DNA from: Ochotona curzoniae
Taxonomy: Eukaryota > Chordata > Mammalia > Lagomorpha > Ochotonidae
DNA: 64,000 nucleotides
Assembly: GCF_017591425.1 (NCBI RefSeq)
Contig: NW_024464918.1
Location: 10,972,001-11,036,000 of the forward strand
Direction: 5' to 3'
Below, piece after piece: positions 22,233-33,903 of this stretch. The notes under the pieces were generated by a model. That model saw nothing but the letters and a program-made list of their open reading frames with translations, was not told where the DNA came from and made no database searches. Made by a program: the position numbers and the translations under genes. Numbering within the stretch: the first letter of the stretch is position 1; the number at the start of each line of letters is the position of its first letter.

Positions 22233-22580
22233 TGCTGTGGCTTGAATGTGTGTGTCCCTCTAAAAATCCCAAATTGTAACAATTCATGAGGTGATTGGCA
22301 CCAAGAAACCCAAGATTAGAAGGGACTGGGCCTTGAAGACTCTGCTCCCATGAATGGGATCGGTACCCCTAAGTGTGTTCCTTTTGTCCTTCTAAAATGT
22401 AAGGGCACATAATAGATTCATCTCAGAAGGATTATTATCCTGTACCCGAGCTAACTCTGCTGTTGCCCTGTTCTTGGACTTTCCAGCCTCCAGAGCTGTG
22501 AGAAATATTTTCTTTCTTGTATTTAGAAATTAACTAATTTAAGATTTTTTTTTTAATTGTACCACAAACAAACTCTGACA
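22233..22580 (+). mobile_element. MaLR/MLT-type LTR
   Basis: The block starts TGCTGTGGCTTGAATG and ends AACTCTGACA, giving TG...CA ends over 348 bp. Internal phrases match what I recall of mammalian MaLR-type LTRs: CCCATGAATGGGATCGG, GGACTTTCCAGCCTCCAG, AGCTGTGAGAAAT. No flanking 5-bp duplication survives and no internal retroviral sequence is present. Family level is fairly secure; the subfamily is not. Confidence 0.65.
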
Positions 22581-22934
22581 CTGTGTCTGACTAAAACCTA
22601 AGATTTGGGGTCAGGAATTTAGCTTACCTTTATGCATTTGTGCACCTGAGCTTTCCTGAATTTGGAAGTGAAAGTGCTGTGGGTTAGCCTATTTACCTGG
22701 TACCTTTTTAGTAGGTTCTTTGAAATATTTGTGCCATTGAATCTTTGACACCTGGTGAAACCTAGAGAACCCCTTTTCTGAACAAAATTTTTAGAAACAT
22801 AAAATATATATGATTAAGAAACATCTTTTCTATAAAATATAATTCTTGAAAAATAAAAATGAAATTGTTACATAACAGTATATACACTTCTTCAATATAT
22901 TTATTAATAGAATCTGTTATTGCCCAGTTCATAC

Positions 22935-23222
22935 TCTTAATTTTTATTGTTTGAAAGGGAGGGCAGAAATAAAAAGAGAGAAACACACAAATCTTCCATC
23001 TGCTGGTTTGTTCTCCAGTGCTTTTAACAGCAGGGAATGGATCAGGCCAACAGTCAGTAGTCCAGGATCAGCCTGAGTCTCTTGTATGGGTAGTACCTAC
23101 CTCAGATACTTCAGCAAGTACCTGCTGCCTGCCATGGTACACATTAACAGGAATGTAGATTAGGAAGCAGAGCCAGCCTAAAATCACAATAGTCTAATGT
23201 GGTATGTGGCATTCAAAGTAGA
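22935..23222 (-). mobile_element. Old CSINE
   Basis: GAAAGGGAGGGCAGAAATAA, CAAATCTTCCATCTGCTGG and AGCAAGTACCTGCTGCCTGCC, followed by a GGAAGCAGAGCCAGCC segment, fit an antisense CSINE. The head is nearly unrecognisable. Confidence 0.6.
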
Positions 23223-23227
23223 ATCTT

Positions 23228-23386
23228 AGGTCCCAGTGTGATGGCTTAGTGGCTGAATCCTCACCTTGCACATGCCAGGGTCCCATGTGGTCACTCGTTC
23301 ATGTCCTGTCTTCTTCATGAGCTGGGATCCGCTATGAGCGCCAGTCCTTGTGTTGGCTGCTCCACTCCCCTTCCAGCTCCCTGCTT
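23228..23386 (+). mobile_element. CSINE 5'-half only
   Basis: A sense head (GTGTGATGGCTTAGTGGC, TCACCTTGCACATGCCAGGG) continues to CCTTCCAGCTCCCTGCTT and then stops abruptly at L1 ORF2 sequence. The 3' half is missing. An internal duplication of the GGGATCC...CGCCAGT segment is suggested, since GGGTCCCATGTGG and GGGATCCGCTATG both occur. Confidence 0.75.
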
Positions 23387-23600
23387 TGTGTGCTTTTAAT
23401 GTATATAAATCAGTGGCACTAATATACACAAATAACTCCATGGCTGAGAAAGAACTTGTAAGTACAGTCCCCTTTGAAATCTTAAATATCTTGGAATTAA
23501 CCTAATCAAAGATGTGTAGCACCTCTCTGACAAAAATTATAAAAAATTTAAGAAAAGAAGACATGGAAAGATGGAGAAACCTCCTTACATATTAACCCTT
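23387..23600 (+). mobile_element. L1 ORF2 fragment, sense
   Basis: The plus strand translates to an ORF2 reverse-transcriptase-region stretch: AEKEL at about 23443, then a LGINL motif at about 23490, followed by the downstream KDMERW-like segment at about 23560. Only about 70 codons remain, with frameshifts. Confidence 0.7.
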
Positions 23601-23654
23601 GAACATATTAATCGTATGAATTGTTTATAGGAAGCATAGTTTGCAAATATTTAC

Positions 23655-23965
23655 TCTTATTTTGTGAATTTCCTTTTCACTTTGTTAAGTATTGCTTTTT
23701 TGTGTGTCTTTTAGCTTGATATCTCATTTGTCTGCTTTTGCGTTTATTCCCTGTGTCTGGGATCTTGCCCCCAGAGTGTTCGCCTTGGTCAGTGTCTTCC
23801 AGTAATATCCTCGTGTTTTTGTGTAGTAATTTTTTTTTCCAATTTTTATCCTTTTCTTTAGTAATTTGATGGTTTGGGGTCTTAAGTTTAGATGGTTGAT
23901 CCAAGGTGAGTTATTTTTTGTAGGGTTTGAGGCAGTGGTTTTCTTTCAAAGTTCTGCATGGCATT
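23655..23965 (-). mobile_element. L1 ORF2 fragment, antisense
   Basis: The minus-strand frame at 23677-23904 resembles the DTGQGKHF...KAKIDKWD stretch of L1 ORF2 (here DTDQGEHSGG and RKSRQMRYQ). The plus strand shows the usual antisense wording (TAGTAATTTGATGG, GGGTCTTAAGTTTAGA). Its orientation is opposite to the neighbouring sense L1 piece. Confidence 0.65.
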
Positions 23966-24334
23966 TTCATGTTTGATCATCATATGATCATTATCCTTTA
24001 ATAACCACTTAGTAGAATTCAAAATTTTTAAAAATAAATTTTACCTGATAATAAAGAGCATTCTATTTTTCTTCATGTCACTCTTTTTCCAAGTATTTAT
24101 CACTGAAGAGTTGAAAAAAAAAAGTTCAACTGATGTTCTCCATGTTAAGGAAAGCCACATAACAGCATAAAAATTCTGGCAACCATATTAACATTATAGA
24201 GTAAAAGTAGTAATAAAATTAATTTAACTGCTTATTATCTAGTGTAGTAATACACTATACCTAAAGTAACGCACTCTTCAACGTAGCCAATGTAGAGACC
24301 TTTTCAGCACATTGGTTGTCACCCTACTTATAAA

Positions 24335-24850
24335 CCTTGTTGTCCTTCAAGTCTTAGCATGGTATCAAATCTTTGCAAGGTGAAAGAGCTGTGATGGTTT
24401 ATCTGCCCTTTCCTGCCCACTCTTTCTCCTTTCCCTGTCTGTTTCCAAGGTTACATTAGCTTCTTTCATATTCTCCAGTACTACAGGATTCTTTCCATCA
24501 CCCCACAGCCCTGTGTGCCTCATTTTGCCTAGTTAATTCCTCTTAGGCTTCAGATCTGAGCACATGATCATTTTTTACTTTTGGCCTACATCTGTGACTC
24601 TGAATTGTAGGTGAGTTATAATCTGACAACTCTTTATTACTTTGGATAAATTATTAGAATTTAGGCTGATGAAGCACTAACCTGACTTCTTGATTAATAT
24701 GCCTATGTCCACACACACTTGGAATACATGTCTGTTTTGGTTCCATAATGTAGTCCCAGTGGGTAAAGTTTGACATTATTGCATAATAAATACTAGTTTA
24801 TTGAACTGAAAAATCAATTCATGTATAAGTGGCTGAATGAATAGATGGGA
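24335..24850 (+). mobile_element. L2 LINE 3' region, decayed
   Basis: TTGTCCTTCAAGTCTTAGC, TAGTTAATTCCTCTTAGGC, TTCAGATCTGAGCACATG and a final GGCTGAATGAATAGATGG resemble the L2 3' end (CCTTCAAGACTCAGCTC ... GAATGAATGAATG). Probably several discontinuous segments. Confidence 0.5.
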
Positions 24851-26599
24851 GTTCAGCAGTGTATGCTTAATTAATATATTTAAAAATATTTCTTAATATA
24901 CAATTTAAAGAAGTTCTTTAACATGCTTCCTCTTGCTTTATTTTCCTATTTTTGCCAATTTAGTGTTCAACTGAAAATCGGAATCATATTTATTATAGTG
25001 TATTTGTGAATATTTCAGTATTATTAATTCTGTTATGTAACATAAATCACCACCAAAATGGCCTATTTTTTTTTTTTTTTGTATTTCTTCTTTTGAGAAT
25101 AAGAGTTTATACAAAATTGAAGTTGCTTTTCTCCAACATAAGAGGAGATTAATAAAATAGATTTGGAAATCATAGTAAGTGGTGTTTGTGGTGATGAGTC
25201 TGTGTTTGTGTGTGTGTGTGTAGAAACAGAGTCAAGATTTTTGAAATACTGTTGAAAAATGAAAACTGACAACTGAGTGATGAATTAATGGTCTAGAGAG
25301 GTGTCTTACACAAAGTAACGTTCAACTTCATCTGGCAAACAACTGTGAAGTAACACTGGAATATACAATCTTTTGGATACATTTTTATCAATCAGAAAAT
25401 TAATATGTTAAAATTAGAATAAACTTTCTATTGAAAAGAAAGTGTTTTTGTCTCTCCAAAGATTGTGAAGTTTTACCGCCTGGATTAGGAGTTTATACAT
25501 ATATAACAGCAGGAACTTGCTAGAAAACCAAGCACTTAAGACCTCACCTAAACACAAAGATTCGTGAGTGTTTAGATGAAGGGCCCAGGAGTTGATCTTT
25601 ATAATAAACTTGTTGAAGGATTCTGTTGCACTTGAATAATTAACAACTGAAGTAGGCCATGAGATTTAGGGAACACTCACAGTAATAATCTTCAGAATAG
25701 TTAATGAAGGCAAAATGCTGTTGAACTGTAGGAGTATAAAGAGAAAATCGTGAAGCTTAGAAGACTTCAGTCTTAAATATACCTGGTTATTCATTTCAAA
25801 GGTCCTTTTGAAAATTTCTATTGTAAGTGTAAAATTTTCAAACGTTTCCACAATAGTAAGTGTCTGTAACTCTAGAACCATTTGGGACACTTAATTACTT
25901 ATATGTTGGCAGATGGCTGAACAACAACAAAAAGCCCCAGTTTTTTTGTTTGTTTGTTTGTTTTGCATTTGCTTATTTTTGTGTTATAAGTTCTTTCCCA
26001 ATTGTAATTTCAAGCTTCTGGTAAAGTTGATTCTCCTGGTAAGAGTTGGGAGGAGATGGTCAAACAAGTGTTATATTTTGTTTTTCTCTTTACAGGAAGG
26101 AGGGAGATGCTATAGAAAGATCTGTCTTATTCAAGCTACTCACTTTATAGAAGGTTTATTTTCTACTTTGTATTCTTTTCTGTCTTGTTAAAAATAAGTA
26201 ACACAGATTCACCATTTCTTCACACTTCAGCTCTTATAATATGTGAATATCTTGATTTTAAACTAGGCTGCCACTCACTTGTTCTAGTATTCTTTATTAT
26301 ATATTGTGTGCTGAATTCTCAGTAATTTAAGTATGAAGAAGGGTCCTTTATATTGGGATGTGTTTGAAAAAGGTAAAACTAATTTCTTATTCTAAATAAT
26401 TGTTCCATGAAGCTTTTATGTTGAATCTTTTTTGGTAACCTGAGTCAGTCTTCAATAAACCCATACTAGAATAAATATTTTGACTCAATTAAGACTTAAA
26501 TTTCAGTTATTTGAAGTATTGTTTAATGTTATTAAATCTGAAGCTGATGCTACTGAATAGAAGCAAACATTGTGAGGTTTTGTTTTTTTAAACTGATGA
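24851..26599. other. No gene seen; AT-rich
   Basis: Holds a T19 run near 25062-25080 and a (GTTT)n run at about 25944-25965. The frame at 25913-26191 follows from T-rich DNA and has no family signal. Confidence 0.5.
25205..25221. repeat. (TG)n microsatellite
   Basis: A short TG run in a TGTGTTTG context. Confidence 0.85.
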
Positions 26600-27080
26600 G
26601 AAACAAATCTGATGTGTTTTTATTGGTGGAGACAGCTCTTTAAGCAAAGCTGGCTGGTTGTTATTTCTAGTTTAAGCTGCTGTCCTGATTTTCAAAATAC
26701 TTCCATAATTCCTTGGGTCTCTAGCTGGTCTCTTGTTTTAAAAATCTGTACTCTTGCCAGATCAGTACTAATACAGTCTGTTTGGAATGTGCAACTCCAC
26801 GTCTCCTAATTGTCTGGAATGTTAAGCCAGTTCTTAGGCTTGATACTAAAGCCCTTTAGGTATCTGACTCCTTACTGCATTTTCATGTAAGTTATCTAAT
26901 ACAATTTTGCATTTTCACATCACTGCCGTATCATTCTCTTCCTGGTACTTGTCATTTGCTTTTTCTCTTCTCATGAAAGCCCTTTTCTTTCTCATACCTA
27001 GAGATGATATGTATACATTATACTGCAATGTGCAACTCATGTTCTCTCCAAAATATTCTCATGTTTCCTACTGTTGTTGT
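26600..27080 (+). mobile_element. Ancient mammalian repeat, family not named
   Basis: TTTAAGCTGCTGTCCTG, TAAAGCCCTTTAGGTATCTG and ACTCCTTACTGCATTTTC parallel a widespread ancient mammalian repeat that I remember as ...AAACCCTTCAGTGGCTCC...TAAAGTCCAAACTCC. Pieces near 35.1 and 36.5 kb look like the same family in the opposite orientation. Confidence 0.4.
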
Positions 27081-27212
27081 GTGGTGATTAGAGTTACTGG
27101 CAGGGTTTGAGTATTGGCAAGAAGCTGTTTTAAAAGCGCGGAGTAGCTGATACTGGAGCTAGGTGCTTCACTATTGGAATGGGAGTGTTCAAGCTTAATC
27201 TCCTGCCCCCAA

Positions 27213-27484
27213 ACACGGAGGGACTAGAGAGGAGAGAGAGAGAGAGAGAGAGAGAAAGCTCCCATGGCTGGCTCACTCTTTAAGTGCTGTTAAAATACCT
27301 ACTGCCAGTCTAGAGCCCAAGGAATTCCACTCAGGTCCCCCAGAGTGGGCAAGGAATTCAGTTACTTGAGCCTCACCATTGAGTCCAGGAGTCTGTATCT
27401 GCAGGAAGCTGGAGAAAGGATTGTAACCAAGAGACAAACCCAGAGCCTCTGCTATGGTACACTAGCATCTTAACCTCTACTGTC
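27213..27484 (-). mobile_element. Old CSINE
   Basis: A GA-rich tract (27232-27255) is followed by CCCATGGCTGGCTCACTC, CCAAGGAATTCCACTCAGG, TGCAGGAAGCTGGAG and ACACTAGCATCTTAACC. The order matches an antisense CSINE of the older, shared lagomorph type. Confidence 0.6.
27232..27255. repeat. (GA)n microsatellite
   Basis: About 12 GA units grown from the purine tract of an antisense CSINE. Confidence 0.9.
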
Positions 27485-29199
27485 ATTGAATCTTGAATTG
27501 AAGGTCAGTCTTGAGTACATATTTATTTATGTAAAATAAACTAGTATAAAATTTATCTTCCTGCTTGCAACCAGAATAGACTTTTATAACAATTAAACTT
27601 TTAACAAGTGTCTCCTATATTTTAAAGAGCTGCAGTTAATTTTATAATGGCTGTATAAATCTAGACAATCAATTTGTAGAAAATTCCTATAGTTCAGATT
27701 TTTTTAGTTGCTAAAATATAGTTATGTTAAATCTAAGTTCACTTTATTCTAAGTGCTTTAGTTTTTCTTGCTGAACAGCAAGACCTTTTTATTTTGTTTT
27801 TCTCTCTTATAGCAAGGACCACTATCCAGGGTACAGCATATTTTGATATCATTGTAGTTTATATGTGTGCATATAGTTTTATTGGCCTGTGGAACATAAA
27901 AGGCAGAGAAAGTATTCACGATATAGTTTACAGTAAATAAATTAATGGTTTCAGCCCTTTGTTATATCTGTTAATCATATAATTAAGATACTAGATTAAT
28001 TAAACTACCAAACAACAGTTTCTTCTGGTTCACATTTTCAGAGGGATTCTCTCTTACTAAATTTAAGAATATATTAATTACTCGAACCATCACCTTGCCT
28101 CCCAAGATCTTTATTGGCAGGAAGTTGGAGTCTTGAATCATACCTGAGAATGTAACTTACTTTTATTGGTTTGTTTTCTGTTTTGTTGGTCTTTGTTTTG
28201 AGACTTTATGTAGAGTGAAACATATTTTCCAAGGCAAATTCTGAAAATAATTACATTATTTTTATGTAGAATTGTTTAAAAAAATAAATCATAGTAATAT
28301 TCAGCACTTATTTTCTCACTACAAAAGTTAAATATTTTTCCTAACTTTTAAACTGATTGTCACCTTATATTAAATGATTAGAATTATTTGTTAGTATCAT
28401 ATGATATAAAAATATGAGTAGTGAATATAAAATGTAACTTTCCCTAAATTATGACTCAGTGGTGATTGGTAGATTAGTCAGTCAAAACATGATTTGTTCC
28501 TATGCTGGTTTGTGCTCAGTGTGAGTTCATAATGTGGAACTAAATAATTAGACTGTGCCTTATCTCATTAGGGCAGTGAAGAGGTTTATTACGAATTCAG
28601 CAAATTACAGGCCTGTGGTCATGCATCATGAAGAACTGAGAGTGTGTTCAGGCATTTAGAAAGGTTAGTCATCTGTCTTTGGAGTTTCAGCACCTTGAAC
28701 CGTGTGATTTTCTGACAGTGGTAGGAGAAGACGACGCCAAAATCCAGTGAGAGCTGTTGTGATATTTCAAGGAGTCCCATTGCTGTCTAATCCAGGCAGT
28801 TGACTCCAAGATGGGCATAAATGTAAGAATACATGTTGAATTTATTGTTAGAATATTTCATCTTGCTTTAAGATCAGGCGACTGATTTAGCCTTGGGGGA
28901 TAGGCAGGTCTTTTACTTAATAGCTGAAGATTCTTCTCAGGTCTGATGCTCTTCTCGTCACTGTCTAGCAATTTCTACCCGTTCTCTCTCCCTCTTTTTA
29001 GAATTTCCTGAAGTTTTTGATTAAAAGAAAAGTTTGAAATACTTTGTTTATAGCCCTAAGGGGAAAAAAAGGACTATTTGGAAATATATGTAAATGATGT
29101 AAATGAGGCTTAAGCTACAAATATGTCTTAGTCTCTTTACATTTTTCATTTATCCAGAGCTGGTATTTCTAATTAAGTCAAGTTTCATTTAAAGATATT
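27485..29199. other. No gene seen; unassigned AT-rich sequence
   Basis: No open frame of at least 60 codons and no recognised repeat in this 1.7-kb stretch. Confidence 0.55.
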
Positions 29200-29680
29200 T
29201 TCTTTAGAAATTATTGATCCCAAATAATTATATGCATTTATGGAGCACAACATTATGTATCACTACATGTATGCAATGTGCTGATTCTGTTAATGTGATT
29301 TGCAAATCTGCTACCTAGGTGTTTATCATTTATTTGTATAAGTCCTGTGCATTAACTATTTTAAAATATAAAACTCTGTTGCCAACAAAATCTGCCCTTA
29401 CTGTGCCATAGAACATCAGAAGTTGTTTCTGCCTTCCAGCTACACCCCGTACTCATTAACCGTCCTGCCCCATCGTCTATCCTCTCAGCCTTTGAGTACT
29501 TTGGGAACCACTGTTCTCCATTCTGTTTCTCTATGGGCAGTTTTTTAGCTTCCGTACGTGACTGCAACAAGTAGTATCCGTCTTTCTATGCTTGAGTCAC
29601 TTTGCTTAACATATTATCGAAGCCATGTTTCTGAAGTCAGTAAGAGTTACTGTCAATTTCTATCCATGTGATCATTGGCT
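29200..29680 (-). mobile_element. L1M 3'-UTR
   Basis: The plus strand reads as antisense L1M 3' end: GGAGCACAACATTATGTATC, CTGCTACCTAGGTGTTTATC, CCATCGTCTATCCTC, AGTACTTTGGGAACC, AGTCACTTTGCTTAAC. The minus-strand frame at 29361-29570 is incidental. Confidence 0.6.
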
Positions 29681-29683
29681 ATT

Positions 29684-29890
29684 CTTTCGTTCATTCATTC
29701 AGCAATTACTGGACATCAACTCTGTACTGAATATCGTTCAATGTGCTGAGTTTAAAGGTGGTATATAAAATGGATAACAATGCCTGGCCTCATGTGAGAG
29801 CCTAGTGGAGGAGCAGGCATTAGGAAAATCTTATAACACAGAAAGTATACAGCTACAGTTGTGGGAAATTGTATGAAGAAAAAATATGCT
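29684..29890 (-). mobile_element. L2 LINE 3' end
   Basis: CGTTCATTCATTCAGCAATT, CATCAACTCTGTACTGAAT, CAATGTGCTGAG and TGCCTGGCCTCATGTGAGAG follow the reverse complement of the L2 3' end (TTCATTCATTCAACAAATATTTATTGAGC...). Confidence 0.6.
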
Positions 29891-30495
29891 ATCATTAAAA
29901 TACTTAATTATTTGAAATGATTTCCATAAAGTCAAAATTCCCATTAAAAGAGACACTTTGAATGTAGATACACAAATCTCAGGATTCTGTATTCTCAATC
30001 AAATCTTATCTGTGAGATTTTCCTGATTTACTTAGAAATAGTCACTATTGCTTCCCATTATTGAGAACAAAGTTCTTTAAATGTCCTAAATGCTTAGATG
30101 TCTACCATTCCATTTACCTTTTATAATAATTTTGAGAAGGCAGTAAAATTAATGTTTTAGGTGGTACCGATGCGTTTATATCCACAGAAGAGTTTCTCTG
30201 AATCGAGCTGGACATACAAAGCTTTTTTTCCTCCCGACAGGACTTCAGATTTTTTAAGACTGTATAGCAAATCCAAGAATAATTTAGTTTAGGAGCCCCA
30301 AGGTGCTTCTAGTTATTATATTACACTGCCGACTGTTTATTGGAATTTTGTTTGGCTGTTCAGTGTCTTCCAAGGGTCTGCCACAGTTCTGCAGTGCCCA
30401 GTTTCTCTCTGTACACTATATAATAACATTCCTTGACCAAAGCCTATGATGGAGTCATCCAGGATGTCAATGTGTATTCAGAATTTTATTAAAAA
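29891..30495. other. No gene seen; unassigned
   Basis: AT-rich, no open frame of note, no repeat recognised. Confidence 0.5.
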
Positions 30496-30562
30496 GTAGG
30501 TATCTCCTTCTCTGTAAATCTGACTTTCCAATACAGATAAGTAAATCTTCCAAAAAAAGAAA
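30496..30562 (+). mobile_element. CSINE 3'-end fragment
   Basis: CTCCTTCTCTGTAAATCTG, ACTTTCCAATACAGATAAG, TAAATCTTCC and a short A run are the last 65 bp of a sense CSINE. Confidence 0.7.
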
Positions 30563-31699
30563 AGTATGACTGAAATATTTCTCTCCTGTGTCCTGGATGA
30601 ATGTATGTCCAAGATGGAGAAATTAGTTGTCTAAGAAAGGAAAAGATTCCAGAGCTTGTTTTTAAAGTTGTTGACTTTCTTGTCGTTTGTAATGAAACCC
30701 ACAAGAGTTTTCTTGAGATTAAGATGATTCTTTTTATTGGTAATGGAGTTTTTCAACATCAAAAATATTTGTATTTTGGACATATAATTCTTGCTCTTTG
30801 AAGTTGACCTGTGCACCATAAGCAGCTTCATATTGTTTACTGCTCTCCTCCTCACGGTTGCTAATAGAAGCTTCTTGTAACAGACAAAAATATCTCCAGG
30901 TATTGCTAAGATACCCTCAGAGGAAGCCCGAATCCCCCTTATTGAACAATAGCAGTCCAGCTGATACACTTTCTGGAGATAAAAAAAAATTCTTATTATG
31001 TGCAATGCAAATAGATAGGTTGTCTTTTTTTGAGTAATATGTATACAGATTACATTGTTAAAGGGGACTCCTTAGTCACCACTATTGTAGAATTTTAATT
31101 ACTTTTAGATTGATTAATTGCATTATTCTCTCAATCCCATTATTAAAATGCTCACAAAGTTTGTGTAAGAATCTGAAGGTCATATTAAACGTGAAATAGC
31201 ATTTTTTTGTATCCAAGAATTCAATAAAGAAATATTATGAAAGAATAAATATAGGTTACCTTTTCCTATTTAATCTGCCTTTTCCCAAATCTCACAGACG
31301 TTTTGTTGAAGCAGTGTTACGATTAAAATGACAATTCAAGGTAATTTTAGTCTCTTGTCTCACTAGTGGGTTATTGCTGGAACTATTCTAGACTGCCTCT
31401 CCAGTTACGTTTCCTAGCAGCAGGTCTCAAAAATTACGATTTCAGGGGTTGCCAACACTTTTTACTACCGAAAGACTCAAGCTTTCCAAGACATATTAAT
31501 CTATTTATTCCAGCAAGGCAATTTGGAATGTCAAGGATGGAAAAAGATTTGTAAAATCACTCAAAAATATTTGCTACTAATTCCTATTTCTTGGCAGTGT
31601 TGTAACTAAATGAGATATTCAAATAATTCATAGATCCAAAATTGTCCTCCTGATAACTCTCTAGATGTCTCCATATAATTAAGTCTCTCCCTCTATAAA
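30563..31699. other. No gene seen; unassigned
   Basis: Includes a 124-codon minus-strand frame (30631-31005) and a 62-codon plus-strand frame (31366-31554). Neither has a recognisable domain, a conserved start context or splice support. I treat both as chance. Confidence 0.45.
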
Positions 31700-32012
31700 G
31701 TTATCCGCATTGGAAAGGCAGGGTTACAGAGAGGGAAGAGGAGAGGTGGAGAGAAAGGAAGAAAGGAGACATCCCGTTTTCCAGCTTACCCTTTAAATGG
31801 CTATAATGGCTAGAGCTGGGCTGGTCTGAAACAAAAAGCCGGGAGTTTCATATGTACCACATGTGTGCAGGGACCCAGGCACTTGGGTTGTGCTTTGCTT
31901 CCCCAGGAGCATTACTGGGAGCTGCATCAGAAGTGGAGCATCCAGTATCCAGACAGGTGTCAATATAGTACATCAGCATCATCAGTGGTGGCTGTACGTG
32001 CTACGTCACAGA
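31700..32012 (-). mobile_element. Old CSINE
   Basis: TTGGAAAGGCAGGGTTACAG, purine tract, GGCTAGAGCTGGGCTGG, AAAGCCGGGAGTTTCATA, CAGGGACCCAGGCACTTG, GGAGCTGCATCAGAAGTGG. Antisense, of the older type with GACCCAGGCACTTGGG. Confidence 0.7.
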
Positions 32013-32172
32013 ATTGTTTTCGTCAGCTTTTATAGCTGGTAACAATAACATGTCCTTACAATCTGTTTTTCTTATAAGTTGCAGAAGTTTCATGGTTCCA
32101 CAAGGGCAAGTCAGGGCAGAAGACTCCATTGGCATGGTTGTCTTTGTTGAAGAATGCCATTAAAAAATCCCA

Positions 32173-32530
32173 AAGCCTGGTGCAGTAGCCTAGTGGCTAA
32201 ATCATTACCTTTTATCTGCCAGGATCCAATACTGGCATTGGTTCATGTCCCAGCTGCTCCATTTCCCATCCAGTTCCCTGGTTGTGGCCTGGGAGGGCAG
32301 TGGAGGATAGACCAAGGCCTTGGGGCCCTGCACCTGTGTAGCAGACCTGGAGGAAGTTCCTGGCTCCTGGCTCCTGGGTTCGGATCAGCTCAGCTCCAGC
32401 CACTGTGGCCACATTGGCGAATGAATGATCAGACAAAGATCTTCCTCTCTGTTACTCCTCCTCTCTGTACATCTGAATTTCTAATAATAATAATAATAAT
32501 AATAGAAATAATAGTGATAGTAATAAAAGT
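32173..32530 (+). mobile_element. CSINE with expanded AAT tail
   Basis: Sense copy: AAGCCTGGTGCAGTAGCC, CTTTTATCTGCCAGGATCC, GGCCTGGGAGGGCAGTGGAG, GGCTCCTGGCTCCTGGGTTC, CTCTGTACATCTGAATTTC. The tail has become an AAT repeat of about six units (32485-32505). The 139-codon frame across it is SINE-derived. Confidence 0.85.
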
Positions 32531-33202
32531 TCATTTTGATTCACAGCCAGTGTCTTTCTGGTTGCCTTTGTAGAAGACTAATTCACTTGTTGGTGTTTGG
32601 TTGTACAAAAAAATCTGTTTTATTTGTGAAATCAATTACTTCTGTTTAGAAGTACTTAAAATGAGCACACACTCTTTCTGGAAAGTTTTTCCACTTTCAT
32701 TTTGTAAAATGATTTATTGGATAGCTCCCAAAATGATTACCTTGAAATGTCAGATAAAGGTTAATTCAATACCATGGGGCAGAGTGGTGTAAGGCTCATG
32801 TGGAATAAGGCTGGTTATGGCATCCACATTAGTAAAGGAAACAATTTAGAGCAACACTATGGGTATCTGACATTAGTTTCAATTTACTTTTGATTAAGAA
32901 ATACATTTTTGAGTATTTTCTCCCTCATAAAAAGCAGCAATATTTTTAAAAGAATGCTTTCACTTTCCCATTTGAAAAGGAATACTTCAGGAATGTTTTA
33001 TTTCTGCTGGAACGCTATCTCCAAATAAGATAAAGAAGAAAGAAGAGGTGTAGTTTCTGCAAGGTTAGCGTTAAGTGCGTTTTTTTTTTAAATGTATGTG
33101 CAGATTTTTGGGTGTTTTGAGTCTGTGAATCTTAAAATTGTAGCTTGACTTTTTTACCTTCATTGACTATTTACTAAATATATTCTCTTCACTCGGTTTT
33201 TG
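32531..33202. other. No gene seen; unassigned AT-rich sequence
   Basis: A plus-strand frame at 32601-32792 has no recognisable features. No repeats assigned. Confidence 0.5.
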
Positions 33203-33541
33203 TAAGAATTTATTTACTACTAATAAGGCAGATAAAAAGGGGGCAGATATACAGAGAGAAGGAGATACAGAGAAAGAAAGATCTTCTGTCTGCTGCTTTA
33301 GTCCCCAAGTGGCCTCAATGGCCTTAGCTGAGCCATTCTGAAGCCAGGATCCAGGAGCCTCTTCTGGGTGTCGTTTATGGGTGCAGTGTCCAAGGCTTTC
33401 GGCCCTCCTCAAGTGCTTTCCAGGTCACAAGCAGGGAGCTGAATGGGAAGTGGAGTAGCCAGGATTAGAAGCAGTGCCCATATGGGATCCTAGCACGTAC
33501 CAAGTTGAGGATGTTAGCCACTGGGCTACCGTGCCAGGCCC
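33203..33541 (-). mobile_element. CSINE, head-to-head with the next copy
   Basis: Antisense: AGAATTTATTTACTACTAAT, CAGATATACAGAGAGAAGG, TCTTCTGTCTGCTGC, CATTCTGAAGCCAGGATCC, AGCAGGGAGCTGAATGGG, TTAGCCACTGGGCTACCGTG. Its head ends about 33 bp before the head of the sense CSINE at 33575. Confidence 0.85.
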
Positions 33542-33574
33542 TCTTTATTTAATTTCTTAAGATTTAGTTCTTCA

Positions 33575-33903
33575 GGGTCCGGCGGTGTGGCCTAGTGGCT
33601 AGTCCTTGCCTTGAAGGCGCCAGGATCCCATATGGGCACTGGTTTTAATCCTGGCAGCTCCACTTTCCATCTACCTCTGTGCTTGTGGCGTGGGAAAGCA
33701 GTTGAGGATGGCCCAAAGCCTTGGGAATCTTCCCCGTGTGTGAGACCTGGAAGAAGTTCCTGGATCCTGGCTTCGGATCGGTGCAGCACCAGCCGTTGGG
33801 CTCACTTGGGGAATGAATCATTGGACGGATGATCTTTCTCTCTCTGTCTCTCCTCTCTGTATATCTGACTTTCCAATAAAAATAAAATAAATCTTTAAAA
33901 ATA
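33575..33903 (+). mobile_element. Young CSINE (AATCTTCCCC subtype)
   Basis: Complete sense copy: GGGTCCGGCGGTGTGGCC, GCCTTGAAGGCGCCAGG, GGTTTTAATCC B-box, TTGGGAATCTTCCCCGTG, ATTGGACGGATGATC, GACTTTCCAATAAAAATAAA. Flanks TAAGATTTAGTTCTTCA and TAAGATTTATTTATTCA look like a target-site duplication (14 of 17). Confidence 0.9.

Noticed and set aside
30631..31005. 124-codon minus-strand frame
   Set aside because: Lys/Ile/Asn-rich composition follows the AT content, with no recognisable family.
32154..32573. 139-codon open frame ending in an Ile run
   Set aside because: The frame crosses a CSINE and its AAT-repeat tail, which encodes the Ile run. Not a gene.
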